A stretch of DNA of 64,000 nucleotides from Rhizomys pruinosus (Eukaryota > Chordata > Mammalia > Rodentia > Spalacidae). Made by a program: the position numbers and the translations under genes. Location of the stretch: positions 5,633,501 through 5,697,500 of the forward strand of contig VZQC01006876.1 in the NCBI GenBank assembly GCA_009823505.1, read 5' to 3'. The notes beneath the pieces were generated by a model, which was not told the origin of the DNA, did no database searches, and worked only from the letters and a program-made list of their open reading frames with translations. This document shows, in pieces, positions 33,661-43,755 of the stretch (position 1 is the stretch's first letter; every line of letters begins with the position of its first letter).

Positions 33661-34497
33661 TATTAATGTTAGCTAGTTCTATATACTAAAGAGGCGGGGA
33701 AAGAGTTTAGCATCATGACGAACTGGCATTGGCCTTGGGAACACTGACAGTATCCCCCAGCTGTCCTGGGACTCCCAGAGATTTGCCTGCCTCTGCCTCC
33801 CAAGTGCTGGGATTAAAGGCAAGCACCACCATGCCCGGCTACAATTATCCCCTTGTAAGGGCTGTAACAAACAGCCTTTTAAAGGCAAACATCAGCAACA
33901 CTTTTTCCCTTCTCTATATAATACAGATTACATAAAGGCAGACAAATCCACATTTATGGAAAGCATTAAGCATTTGTTGCATGGAAGATGTTTTAGTTCT
34001 AATACTAGTAGTACAGAGTCACAGAGCATATTTTTAACACTTAACTTGCAGGTTCATTGAATATGGTTATGTTTTTAACTCCTGGAATAAATGGGTAGCT
34101 GTTTTTAAATCTCTACTGACAAATTAATTGAAATAGCTCTGGTTAAGCATTGATATTTAGAAAAAAAGTAAAAATCAAATGGTTTATTGTTGGTTTTTGA
34201 CATTTGGTAGCATTTACACACAGGCTTCGATCTTCAGAATACCCTGGATTCAGTAGAAAAACCTTTTAAATGAAGTTTTGTACAATAGAAACTTCTCAGC
34301 AGTCAAAATTTAAGACTGTAAAAAAATACATGCAAAACATACTTTTTTGAAAACACTTAACTTTGAACAAAGCACCAAACTACACAAACGCAGAATGAAA
34401 ACAGCATTTTAACTCCACCAAAAGTAGTCATAGTAAAAATCAAATGGGGAGCGGGAGAGCTATGGGACCTGTTTACTTTCAGTTTTAACCTTTTCTT
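33655..34497 (-). other. non-viral insert in the provirus (possible captured host 3' UTR)
   Basis: Between the gag and env fragments lies about 840 bp that is AT-rich and has no retroviral motif. On the minus strand it begins, right after the gag break, with 14 codons open in one frame (VKEKVKTESKQVP then stop at about 34455). It continues as non-coding AT-rich text with an AATAAA (34183-34188) and includes a B1 at 33752-33842. This looks like the end of a host mRNA (last codons plus 3' UTR), but the source gene is unidentified. An alternative is an unrecognised retroelement. Confidence 0.5.
33752..33842 (-). mobile_element. B1 SINE with internal deletion, inside the provirus
   Basis: The plus strand reads CCCCCAGCTGTCCTGGGACT, then jumps to AGAGATTTGCCTGCCTCTGC and ends CACCATGCCCGGCTA. 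The middle B1 segment (ACCAGGCTGGCCTTG) is missing. It has no A-tail or clear TSD. Confidence 0.85.
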
Positions 34498-34884
34498 TCA
34501 CCGGGTGGGGCGAAAGTGTTCATTTTTGTACCGGGCTGCTTCCTCCTCTAATTCCTCCTCCTCAGATAGCGGTAATTTCTCATTAGAATCTGAATCATTT
34601 AATGTCAGGGCTTGTAGGTCTCTAAATGGGTATAAGGTACCTTTATTAATAATCTTGCTAGCATCCTCTTTTTTCTTTGAATGCGCATCTAACCTTTCAC
34701 TCCGTTCTGTTTCTGACATGCTTTCCTGAAGGTCTGCAAGGGCTTGTTGTCCTTCCCTAATTTCTTTTTTACAGTTTTGTTCGTCCCAGCAAGAGAGAGT
34801 AAACAATGGTACAAGGACAATTACAACAGCCAATAAAATGATTAAGCAAGATTGAAATCCCTCTAGATCGTCAGAGAAAAGCAT
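34498..34884 (-). pseudogene. gag N-terminal fragment, IAP-like
   Basis: A 128-codon open frame starts at the first ATG after the splice donor. Residues about 10-32 are strongly hydrophobic (core LIILLAVVIVLVPLFTL), consistent with the ER-targeting leader that makes IAP particles bud into the ER. A Cys-Trp (SCWDEQNCKKE) and a charged coiled-coil-prone part (QALADLQESMSETERSERLD) follow. It ends EHFRPTR and stop, where non-viral sequence begins; full-length gag would be several times longer. Capsid and nucleocapsid are missing. Confidence 0.8.
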
Positions 34885-34911
34885 ATCTCTCAGAACTTAA
34901 CTTAAAGAAAA

Positions 34912-34920
34912 ACTTACCTG
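34912..34920 (-). promoter_or_regulatory. proviral leader splice donor
   Basis: The minus strand reads CAG|GTAAGT, a perfect donor consensus (exon end at 34918), between the primer-binding site and the gag start. This is the usual place of the major donor used for subgenomic env mRNA. Confidence 0.7.
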
Positions 34921-35019
34921 GCCACAGTTCTGAACCCTCTTCGGAATTCGAAGGGTCCTCTCGGCGCCAGCTACGATGTCAGGTTCCCGGGCCCAGGCTC
35001 TTGGCACGACTTGTCCCGG

Positions 35020-35038
35020 TCCCGGGTCTTCGGCACCA
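35020..35038 (-). other. primer-binding site, tRNA-Phe type
   Basis: The minus strand reads TGGTGCCGAAGACCCGGGA two bases inside the 5' LTR. It matches the 3' end of tRNA-Phe with one extra base (GAAGACCC against GAAACCC). tRNA-Phe is the primer of IAP elements. Confidence 0.82.
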
Positions 35039-35040
35039 CT

Positions 35041-35381
35041 TGTCACGTGCTGTAGTCTCGCCAGCAAGAACTTCACGCGGACAACAGGATTCTTCTGTGG
35101 CAATATTTATTGTGCACAGCTCTTTTGTGAGAAGGACCCCAAAATGGGGCAGAAGCACTGCTTATAAAGCAGTCTAGAGGGTTCGTGTATGCTCTGGATT
35201 GGTAGCATGCCCAAGGCGCGGGCCCAGAGAGCGTGGGCTCGGAAAGTAGTAGTCATGCGCAGTTTGTCCAATGCAAAGGCAATGGCGGGAAGCAACTTGC
35301 TGCCGTTCCAGCGACTCAGGAAGTCGGCGCCATCCTAGGGCGTGGCACAGCACACACTGTCTGTGTGGTAGGCTGCCAACA
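35041..35381 (-). repeat. 5' LTR of the IAP-like provirus (341 bp)
   Basis: Minus-strand ends TGTTGGCAGCC and CACGTGACA. The TATA-like box CTTTATAA is at 35162-35169 and AATAAA at 35106-35111. This promoter would drive leftward transcription through the provirus into 32.4 kb. Confidence 0.93.
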
Positions 35382-35387
35382 TAGACA

Positions 35388-36120
35388 GAGGAAAAGAAAA
35401 TTAATATCCACACTGTCCTTGGCATAACACTTTCCCTTCTGCTATTTAGGAAATGTGGATAGTGTGAATGTAAAATTTGTGCTATTCTACTGATTGTGAA
35501 ACTCAAAGAAAGGCCTTATGCTATTAAGGTAAAGTTAAAAGAGTAGAGCTAAAGAAATTTCTCTATTGTAAGAGAAATGTGAACATTGCAGAAAGTAAAT
35601 TGGCTAGAAGAAATTCAATGAGGTGCCATCTAAAATGAGTAGATAAAGCAAAGAGAGTGCTTTTTAGAACCAGTGAGGAAGCAATTTAGATATTCTTGGT
35701 GATAGTTCAGATACCTCATGCCTAGAAGTAATCTAAATCTGAAAGACTTGAAGGATATTGAACAGAAACACTGTTTGTATCATTTTTGTGTTTATCTTTG
35801 CTTGTTGATTTGCCATCACTGTCAACTATTCAGCCATTATTTATTGTTTCATTCCACTAAAAAGAGTAGGGAAAACAAAGACTTAAAGTAGCAAAGCAGC
35901 TTCCATGAACAGGGAGATCCTCTGTATTTCTAAGTGTTCACAACTATTGTATAATATTTCATTCTTTTTCAAATACAACTGAGAAAACTTTTAGGTGTTA
36001 TTTTCAAGATTTTTTTCTACAGGTATATTTTCAGTTCAAGTATTTCTTAAACATAAAAGGAAATAAATATATATCATAAATTAATCATTACAAAACTATA
36101 GATCAAAATATGTGATTGAG
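35388..36120. other. unassigned stretch right of the provirus
   Basis: No repeat or gene recognised. Likely host sequence interrupted by the proviral integration. Confidence 0.45.
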
Positions 36121-36121
36121 G

Positions 36122-36440
36122 GCCGTGTTAATAGCTTAGTCAGTATAGTACTTTCTACACAAGCATGGAAACCTCTGTTCAGATAAGCAGTGACCATATA
36201 CAAATTGGTTATGGTGGTGGTAGTTCTCTGTAATCTCAGCACCCCTGGAGAGGAGGTTCGCTGGAACATATTCATATGTTAGACTTGAAGTGTCTATGAG
36301 CTCCAGGTTTAGAAAAACTCTTCTCAAAACCTGGGGAAAGAGGATGCATGATATCCACTTCTGGCTTACAAAAATCTGCACACATTTACAGGCCTAATCA
36401 TCTACACATGGATGCAGATACCCACATTAACACAAAAACA
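36122..36440 (+). mobile_element. RSINE1/B4-type SINE, diverged
   Basis: TTAATAGCTTAGTCAGTATA head, CTACACAAGCATGGAAACCT, TGTAATCTCAGCACCCCTGG and a CA-rich tail. Same class as 19262-19640. Confidence 0.6.
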
Positions 36441-36499
36441 CCAGGCACACACATGTGTACACTAATGTCAATATGTATAAGTATGTATATTTTGCATTT

Positions 36500-36959
36500 A
36501 TATTGTCCATTTGCATATATTATACCTAAATCATGGCAAACTTTCTCTTGAATGGATTTAAGGCCTACTCCACTTATTACTGTAAAGACGGTCAAAACCC
36601 CATGCCTAGCAAGGTCATAGACCTTAAGGGAAATAAACTGTTTTTATTTTCCTATATGGTCATGTGATCACAATACCTACAAAATATTTAAATTTATTTC
36701 CATGTATTTGTGTTGTTCTCAGCTTTGATCAGAGAAGCTTGTTATTGCACAAGGTAGAGGTTAATTCAAAGACTCCTAACTCTTCGAAATGCTGAGAATA
36801 GACATCTGCATGTGATTAGGCCATTGATGCACTATCTACATCAGTGTGCTTTCCCCCCTATATTCCCAGGGAATATCATTGAAAAGGGGAGGGAGGAAAG
36901 AATGAGCAAGATACTGGAGATGAGTTTTCTGTGAAACGCTTCCTCCTGGACATCATATG

Positions 36960-36999
<40 letters not shown>

Positions 37000-37732
37000 C
37001 TTCACGGCAGCTTGTGTTAATCACAGAACATCAAGCCTGTTAAAATTCCAGCATTAATATCAAATTTCAAGTCTTAGCCTGCTGTGTCCCCTGGGAGCCC
37101 TGAAAGCTCCTATACCAGTCAGCTCACCCAGACCTGATTGTTCTCTCTCAAACCTGTCATGATTAATACAATTCTCAACTCTCACCAGAGAAGCTTCCTT
37201 ATACATCAGATGGTAAACAGAAGTGCACTACTGGCCAATGTGTAGAGAATAAGAAACTACAGATTTCTAATTCCTGAAGAGGACACCTATGTGAAACATC
37301 CGCCTACCAAAGAATTATTATCATTATATAAGAAGTGACAAAACGATTGTAAAAGCTAGAGATTGTGGATGATCATTAGCTGCTTCTAGACAGCTAGTCA
37401 GTTACATCAACACACAGGATTAGTGACATCATACATACATCCCAAATAAGCACAAGCCAGACAAAATCTAACATGGACAGAAGGTGCGTAAGAAACACCA
37501 ACCTTTGTGACGGACTATTGGCAATCAATAGAGTGAGTCACTTGGTAGGTTGCCAGGCTCCAGTGGGTGGACCCACATTTAAAGGCATTTTGGGATACAA
37601 GTTAGATCCTACAAGCATGTGTTTGGTAAGGTAGATGAAAATGATCAGAGAGAAGTCGGTAGTGCTTTGGGGGGGAAGGCATAAAAATTTGATCAAAATA
37701 TACTACATGAAATTCACAGATATTCAATAAAA
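36500..37732 (+). mobile_element. old L1 3'-UTR copy with (CA)19
   Basis: Typical block order: GGATTTAAGGCCTACTCCAC, AAGGTCATAGACCTTAAGGG, AGAGAAGCTTGTTATTGCAC, (CA)19 at 36961-36998, GGCCAATGTGTAGAGAATAA, CTCCAGTGGGTGGACCCACA, a G-rich run, then TTCAATAAAATT. The GAGAAGCTTCCTTATACATC block recurs at 37188, so part of the UTR is repeated or two copies are joined. Confidence 0.68.
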
Positions 37733-37922
37733 TTATGGCTTAGCTGGTAGTTTACCTTCCAAGCCTTATAGCCTGAGTGATATGCCACGCTCCCTCACTG
37801 ACTCTCGAAAATTCTTCTCTAATTCATGCAGTGCTTCGTGTTATGTATTCTAGTATGCACAAACAACACACTTGTAAATAAATAATTCTTAATAAATATT
37901 TTTATTAAAAAATAAGTTCCCC

Positions 37923-38140
37923 GGGGCTGGAGAGATGGCTCAGCAGTTAAAAGCACCGACTGCTCTTGCAGAGGACCCAAGTTCAATTCCCAGCACCTTA
38001 CATGGTGGCTAAGAACCATCTTTAACTCGAGTTCCAGGGGAATCCGATGCTCGCTTCTGACTTCTGTGGCATTGCACGACACTGGTGCACCAATGTACAT
38101 GCAGACAGTACACTCATACACATAAAAATTAATAAAATTG
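37923..38140 (+). mobile_element. B2-type SINE (single-unit subtype)
   Basis: GGGGCTGGAGAGATGGCTCA start with a single AACTCGAGTTCCAGGGG unit. Together with the next B2 it is enclosed by AAAAAATAAGTTCCC at 37907-37921 and about 38422-38436. Confidence 0.95.
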
Positions 38141-38420
38141 GGGGCCGGAAAGATAGCCTAACTGTTAAGAGCACCAACTGCTCTTGCAGAGGGGTTCGAT
38201 CCCCAGCACCCACATGGCTGCTAAGAACCACCTGTAACTCCAATTCCAGGAGAACTCCAGTTCCAGGGGAATCCGAGACCCTCTTCTGACTTTCACAGCA
38301 TTGCACGACACGAGTGCACAAACCTACATGCAGACAGTACATTCATACACACACAAAAATAAATAAAATTTTAAAAATCTTTAAAAAATAATAAAATTTA
38401 AAAAATGATAAAATATATTA
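38141..38420 (+). mobile_element. B2-type SINE (17-bp duplication subtype) nested in the A-tail of another B2
   Basis: GGGGGCCGGAAAGATAGCCT start, doubled unit and a long A-rich tail. It has lost about 7 bases around AGAGGGGTTCGATCCCC. The outer TSD belongs to the first B2, so this copy landed in that copy's tail later. Confidence 0.93.
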
Positions 38421-38699
38421 AAAAAAAATAAGTTCCCTGAGTGTATGGGGGAGGACAGCGGAAGGTAGCACTCCTATGGCTGCTGTCTGCTGCTAAAGGA
38501 TAGTTACTTTTGTGCATTGGAGTGATGATCATAACTAACCCACGCTAATGTGGACACCACAAATTGTAATCAGTGGGCTTTTTTAAAAATAAGTTTTGTC
38601 TGTATATCTATAAATTTATATCATTGTCATTTCTTGAGTTTTGCCTTAAGTATGGTTTGTGAACAAAGAAACATCCTCACAGTACTAAATATGGGAAAG

Positions 38700-40525
38700 T
38701 CTGAAATCTACCACTTGCTTGTTTGAAGAAATGTTATCTGCTTCCAAGTTGGCACCTATGGATTCATCCAAGGACAGGGAGGTACAATGTGTTCTCAGGT
38801 GGTCGAAAGCAGACAGGAAGCTTGCAATCCAACCAATGGTACATAGAATAGTTTATAAGGCCTTCATCCGGTCAGTGATGTAGAAGCCCTTCTGGTCCAG
38901 TCACCTCTTAATAGCCCCTAACTTGTTCATAATGCAACCATTGCTGAGAGTTTATGCAAATAACTGACCAGCCCTCTGGAACACTGTTTCTTGTGCTCGT
39001 TCACCCCCTTTTAGTCTTACAATCTATCTGCTGGCCTCTTTTGCAATGATCCTTGAGCATGAGGAGGCAGAGGTTTGGAACAGTTTTTTAATACAGCCTC
39101 TTGTTCTTTTCACATTGGACAATTCTGTAACACTCTCCATCTGCTAAAGAAGCTTCTTTTTTTCTTTTTTTGAAGAAAGTTACACTTGTTTGTAAATATG
39201 AGAATGGATAATTAGAATGAATTAAGAATTATGTTGGTTTTGGCATGTGACAAAAGTAGATTTTTCTATGTTCTGTTGCTTCTGTAGGCACGTATATTTA
39301 GCTATGTTTACAGAACTACACTCAAGTTCCTGCCTAGTGAGTGGATTTTAATCCCCATTACACAACTGTGGATTAGTCTCAATATAAATTTGCTACTAAT
39401 GCACTAATAGTGAAATATTGCTATGGTTTATTAGGACATACATGTGGGTAGAACTTGATTTATTTTCTCCCTTAGAAGCTTCCACTGTATCCTCTGATAC
39501 CACGAGAGCTAGTCTTCAAGGAGGAGGCTTCCAGGTTAGTTCCAACACCATTGATACAAGTCTTGTGTCCAAAACGTGGCCTGTCTTCAGAAATAGTGTC
39601 TTAATTTGAAGTTCTACGGGGGAAAATCAAGGGCTGTAGCAACTGCGTGTTAATTTTAGAGTTTCTTGGTCTACCCTGACCAATGACTACAAGAGTTGCC
39701 TTTGCCTCTCACAAGTGTGTTTTTCATTCTACAGTCTTAGCTATACATATTACCACATACCCCTGCTAATGTGGACATAACACTAAACTGTGGGGTATTT
39801 TTTTTTTTAATGAGGGACTGATTTGGGGAGGAAGATATGTTGGGGCACCTGGAAAAAAGAAAACTTGATTGGATTATATCAATGTACAGATCTTATAAAA
39901 ATTGCATTTCCTTGGGCTAGAGAGATGGCCTAGCAGGTAAGAGTGCCAATGCTCTTGCAGAGGACTCAGGTTTGATCCCCAGCACCCACATGGCAGATGA
40001 GAACCATCTCTAACTCCAATTCCAGGAGAACTCCAGCTCCAGGGGAATCCGACACCCTCTTCTGACCTCCGCAGCATTGCACTACCCGGGTGCACAAATC
40101 TACATGCAGACAATACATTCATACACATAAAAAATAAATAAATTAAATTAAAAAAATAAAAATTGCATTTCCTCTTCCAGGATTGATAAGCTGCCAGTGG
40201 TTCCTCAACTAAAGTAGATGCCTCCTGCCATTTCCCAACTCTATGCTGGTTTTAGTCTGATGGAGTCTGAGTGAGTCTTGTTCATGCTGTCACCACTGCT
40301 TTGAGTTCATATAATAAAGTTCCAGGAGTGAGGCTAGATAGAGTGAGGACAGTTGACTGGACTCCAGTGGATGAACTCACACTGATGGATATCTGGGGAC
40401 ACAAATTTCACTCAATAGGCTTTAACCTATATGACAGAATGCATGAAATTCTGTTGGATGGCTGGAGGGTCTAATTATGATTAAGATCTATTGTATGAAA
40501 TGCACAAAATTCAGGAAAAATATAT
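38700..40525 (+). mobile_element. old L1 3'-UTR copy or copies, interrupted by B2
   Basis: TTACAATCTATCTGCTGGCC, GAGCATGAGGAGGCAGAGG and TAAAGAAGCTTCTTTTTTTC, then after the B2 AACTCTATGCTGGTTTTAG, CTCCAGTGGATGAACTCACA and a tail ATTGTATGAAATGCACAAAA. The order fits the old rodent L1 3' UTR. The left boundary is uncertain. Confidence 0.6.
39913..40155 (+). mobile_element. B2-type SINE (17-bp duplication subtype) with perfect 18-bp TSD
   Basis: GGGCTAGAGAGATGGCCTAG start, doubled unit, A-rich tail. The TSD ATAAAAATTGCATTTCCT is exact at 39895-39912 and 40156-40173. Confidence 0.96.
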
Positions 40526-40739
40526 ATTATAAAAAAGAATGAATTTTCATTTCTTTTTTTCTTTGTTTAAATTTTACTTATTTTATCTTTTGTGGATGAG
40601 TGTATTGTCTTCCATAATAAATATGAAAATTGTTTCACGAAACAAAGGCAAAAATAAAGCAAAACTGCACACATGATATCTATGTAATTTGTAATCCAAC
40701 TTATGTTTGGGATTATTTAACAACATTTCTGTTCTTTAG

Positions 40740-40931
40740 TGTGGATCAGTCCAGTTGGCCCACCAGGAGAAGATGTCAGAAGAGGTATGTGAAAATGGCC
40801 ATTCTGCCAATAGCAATCTACAGAGTCAATGCAATCTCCATTAAAATGACAACTTTCAAAAAATATAACCTCACATTCCATATAGAAGCACACACACATA
40901 CACACACAAACCCCAAAAGAAATATAAAGAA

Positions 40932-40978
<47 letters not shown>

Positions 40979-41395
40979 CAATCTAGGCTAACCAATGCAA
41001 CCATGGAGGCATTACAATCCCTGATTGCAAATTATAATACAGGTCTACAGTAATAAAAATGTCATCACTGGAATAAAGATAGACACATTGTTCTATGGAT
41101 TATAATTAAATATCAATTTAATTGTATATACATCAACCTGATTTTTGACAAATAGGCTAAAATACACATTGAAGAAAGACAGGATGTTTTAAAAATGTTA
41201 CTGAAGGAACTGGATAAATATATAGAAAATTGAAAGATAGATTTCTGCCTGTCACTATATACAAAATTCAGTTTCATCTGTACCATGTGCCAACCAAATG
41301 CATAATCCCATAAAGAAGAATGTAGGGAGGGACAAATAAGGTGGGAGTGGGGATGGAGAAAGTAACACTGAATAACATCATAATATTATTTTGTG
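40740..41395 (+). pseudogene. old LINE-1 ORF2 fragment with (CA)20 and 3' end
   Basis: AAAATGGCCATTCTGCCAAT and CTACAGAGTCAATGCAATCT encode the conserved NWPFCQ-type and YRVNAISIK-type segment after RT. A (CA)n of about 41 bp sits at 40935-40975. The fragment continues to CACTATATACAAAATTCAG and a G-rich end near 41330-41360. All frames are broken; the 118-codon frame at 40630-40986 is partly L1 and partly the CA repeat. Confidence 0.78.
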
Positions 41396-41622
41396 GGGCT
41401 GGAGAAATGGCTAAACGGTTATGAGCACTGGCTGCTCTAGCAGAAGACCCGTGTTTGAATCCCAGCACCCACATTTTAGTAACTGTGCATAATGCCAGTG
41501 CCAATAGATTTGATGCCCTCCTCTGGCTTCTGCAGACATTGCATGACATGTTTGCACTTACATACATGCAAGGATAACACTTATGCAAATAAAATAAAGA
41601 AATTTAAAAAAGCATATTTTAT
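41396..41622 (+). mobile_element. B2/B3-type SINE, old
   Basis: GGGGCTGGAGAAATGGCTAA start, CCAGCACCCACATTTTAGTA, TTTGATGCCCTCCTCTGGC and an A-rich tail. No 17-bp duplication. Confidence 0.88.
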
Positions 41623-41640
41623 GAAATTCTCAAAGAATAA

Positions 41641-41898
41641 TTTTTTTTTTGGTCTTTTTGAGACGGGGTCTCTCTGTAGCCCCAACAGGCCTGGAATTTG
41701 CTATGTAGACCAGGCTAGCCTTGATTTATCAGACATGTGTCTTACTATGCTTCTCCCTCCAAAGTGCTGGAGTTAAAGGTGTCTGCCATCATACCTGGCT
41801 ATGTAGACCAGGCTGGCCTTGATTTATTAGACATTTGTCTGACTATGCTTCTCCCTCCAAAGTGCTGGGGTTAAAGGTGTCTGTCATCATACCTGGCT
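41641..41898 (-). mobile_element. B1 SINE with 98-bp internal tandem duplication
   Basis: TTTTTGAGACGGGGTCTCTC head, then CTATGTAGACCAGGCTAGCC through TCATCATACCTGG appears twice (41701-41798 and 41799-41896) with a few differences. A normal B1 has it once. The units differ from each other by a few substitutions, so the duplication is not new. Confidence 0.93.
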
Positions 41899-42099
41899 TG
41901 AGAATAAATACAAATATTTTTTTCAATAAAACCATTATTTGGGGAGTATATTTGACTATCCCAGCAATATACACACATTCATATATTAATTGTACATGTA
42001 TTTCTCAGTAAGAATTTGAAGTAACAGATTTTTCTCTGTTTTTTTTATAAGATCTGAGTTTTACTGTCACAGCCCTTGATGCCCTGGATTGCCTCATAA

Positions 42100-43330
42100 A
42101 ACTTTAAGTTTTGACACAGGAAGTGGATCAATCTAACAAGAACTGAACTGGAAGCCTCCTTCCTGAAGACTAGCTCTCATTATTTCAGAGGACATTCTGC
42201 AAGCTGCCAAGGAAGACAAACAATCAATGATCCTACTGTCTATAAAACCTAATAAACCAGTGACTGGCCAAGTAAAATACCCTTATTATTTCTGTAGTGG
42301 CACTTTTATCTTGGTGGTAATCAACAGCTGACTTATTGGAATTAATGCACACTCATGGAATAAACTCATGTGTAGTGCTGTAAACATAGCCAAACCAAAT
42401 ATACGTTGTTGGATTGATAATAGATCATAGAAAAAACATTTTCCTATATCCTTATACCAATGAAATTTTCTTAATTTATTTTGTTTGTTTATTTTTCATA
42501 TACATACATATTTTGACAGACAAGTGTGACTGTCACTTCTTTTGACAGTAGTACTTTTTTGCAAAAAATGGAAACTATGAGTTAAGAATTGTTCATCTAA
42601 AGAAAATATGTGTCGGGCTGGAGAGATAGCCTAGCGGTTAAGACGACCGACTGCTCTTGCAGAGGACCTGGGTTCGATCCCCAGCATCCACATGGTGGCT
42701 AAGAACTGTCTGTAACTCCAATTCCAGGAGAACTCCAGGTCCAGGGGAATCTGAGACCATCTTCTGACCTCTGCGGCATTGCAGGACACGGGTGCACAAA
42801 CCTACATGCAGACAGTACATTCATACACATACAAGAATAAATAAAATTTAAAAAAGAAAGGCAAGCTGAGCAACATTATTAAAATAAAAAGGAAATATGT
42901 GTCTCTGAGATGGTTAATCCTAAGTGACATATTTCAATACAACTATTACAGATGGGCTGAATATATCTCTCAACTCTCTTGAATAGATGCATCCTTCTAC
43001 AGCAGAAGGTGATTAGCACAGAAACACACAATTGACTAATGTATAGCGAACAAGATCCTGAGAAGTGCTTATCCCTGGATAGGAGATCTATTTCAATTTA
43101 TGCCTCTGAAGTCTCGGGGATCATTGTGAGAGATAAGGCCGACTGATTTTAATAGTAGAGAAGGTAGATGGTCACAAGGAAGCAGAGACCTCCCAACAGC
43201 TGGTCAGCTACTCATGTGAGCTCTCATCAATGTTGACAGCATGCACAAGTCCTATGCAAGCTCCAGCCAACATAGACATGTTCAAGTGGCAAAAAATGCA
43301 AAAACTCAGTAAAAAATCAAATCATGACAT
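42100..43330 (+). mobile_element. old L1 3'-UTR copy, interrupted by B2
   Basis: GGTAATCAACAGCTGACTTA, AATAAACTCATGTGTAGTGC, then after the B2 GAAGGTGATTAGCACAGAAA, ACACAATTGACTAATGTATA and GATCATTGTGAGAGATAAGG. The same series as 23460-24080, supporting a shared old L1 3' UTR. Confidence 0.62.
42615..42886 (+). mobile_element. B2-type SINE (17-bp duplication subtype)
   Basis: GGGCTGGAGAGATAGCCTAG start, doubled unit and an A-rich tail. TSD GAAAATATGTGTC / GGAAATATGTGTC around 42602-42614 and 42890-42902, with one mismatch. Confidence 0.94.
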
Positions 43331-43559
43331 CAATTTCTTCAGTGAAAAATATTTAATATTATGAAAATCTCATCCAAAAGTAATGCAGAATTATCCAAAT
43401 TCATTCTACTTTTTAACCAAGGTATTCTCTTAAACATTTTTCAGCTTGTGGGTATCAGATATTTCATGATTTGGTTCTCAGTTACCTCTTTTCTTTCTAT
43501 GCTAAGCTTCAGACTTAAGCAAGATTGTTACTATTATTATTATTATTGATTATTAAATA

Positions 43560-43755
43560 TTATTTTGAGACAATAGGTAATTAATCTAAATTTGGCAAGA
43601 AACTTCTGTATCTATGGGAAATACTTGAACTTCTGATCTTGACTCCCAAACCATGAAATCTGGTATTGGCAATATCCACCATCTGGGGCCTGAATCCAAA
43701 GTTTCAGTCATTCTTAGGAACCTCCCTCAACTGAACCACATCTCCAGCCTCCTGC
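43560..43755 (-). mobile_element. possible degraded B4/ID-type SINE
   Basis: Ends CTGAACCACATCTCCAGCCT, close to the reverse complement of an ID-type head, and begins TTTTGAGACAATAGG like a B1-type end. The middle is too diverged to confirm. A (TAT)n tract lies just left at 43527-43549. Confidence 0.4.

Larger units (their letters stand above)
32392..35381 (-). mobile_element. IAP-like endogenous retrovirus, internally deleted provirus
   Basis: Two LTRs in the same minus orientation (5' LTR on the right) bound 2.3 kb of internal sequence. The flanks TAGATA (32386-32391) and TAGACA (35382-35387) are a 6-bp TSD with one mismatch. A tRNA-Phe-type primer-binding site and a gag N-terminus with a hydrophobic leader point to the IAP class of class II elements. 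Most of gag and all recognisable protease, RT and integrase are missing; only an env 3' fragment remains. The LTRs differ at about 17 of roughly 341 aligned positions by my hand count (near 5%) plus a 21-bp indel, so the element is not very recent. It cannot encode virus. Confidence 0.9.

Noticed and set aside
34505..34729. Plus-strand serine-rich frame opposite gag
   Set aside because: It mirrors the acidic minus-strand gag frame (GAG/GAA codons read as CTC/TTC). It is a shadow.
36961..40975. Two long CA repeats as possible regulatory Z-DNA pair
   Set aside because: Each sits inside an old L1 fragment and looks like ordinary microsatellite growth.
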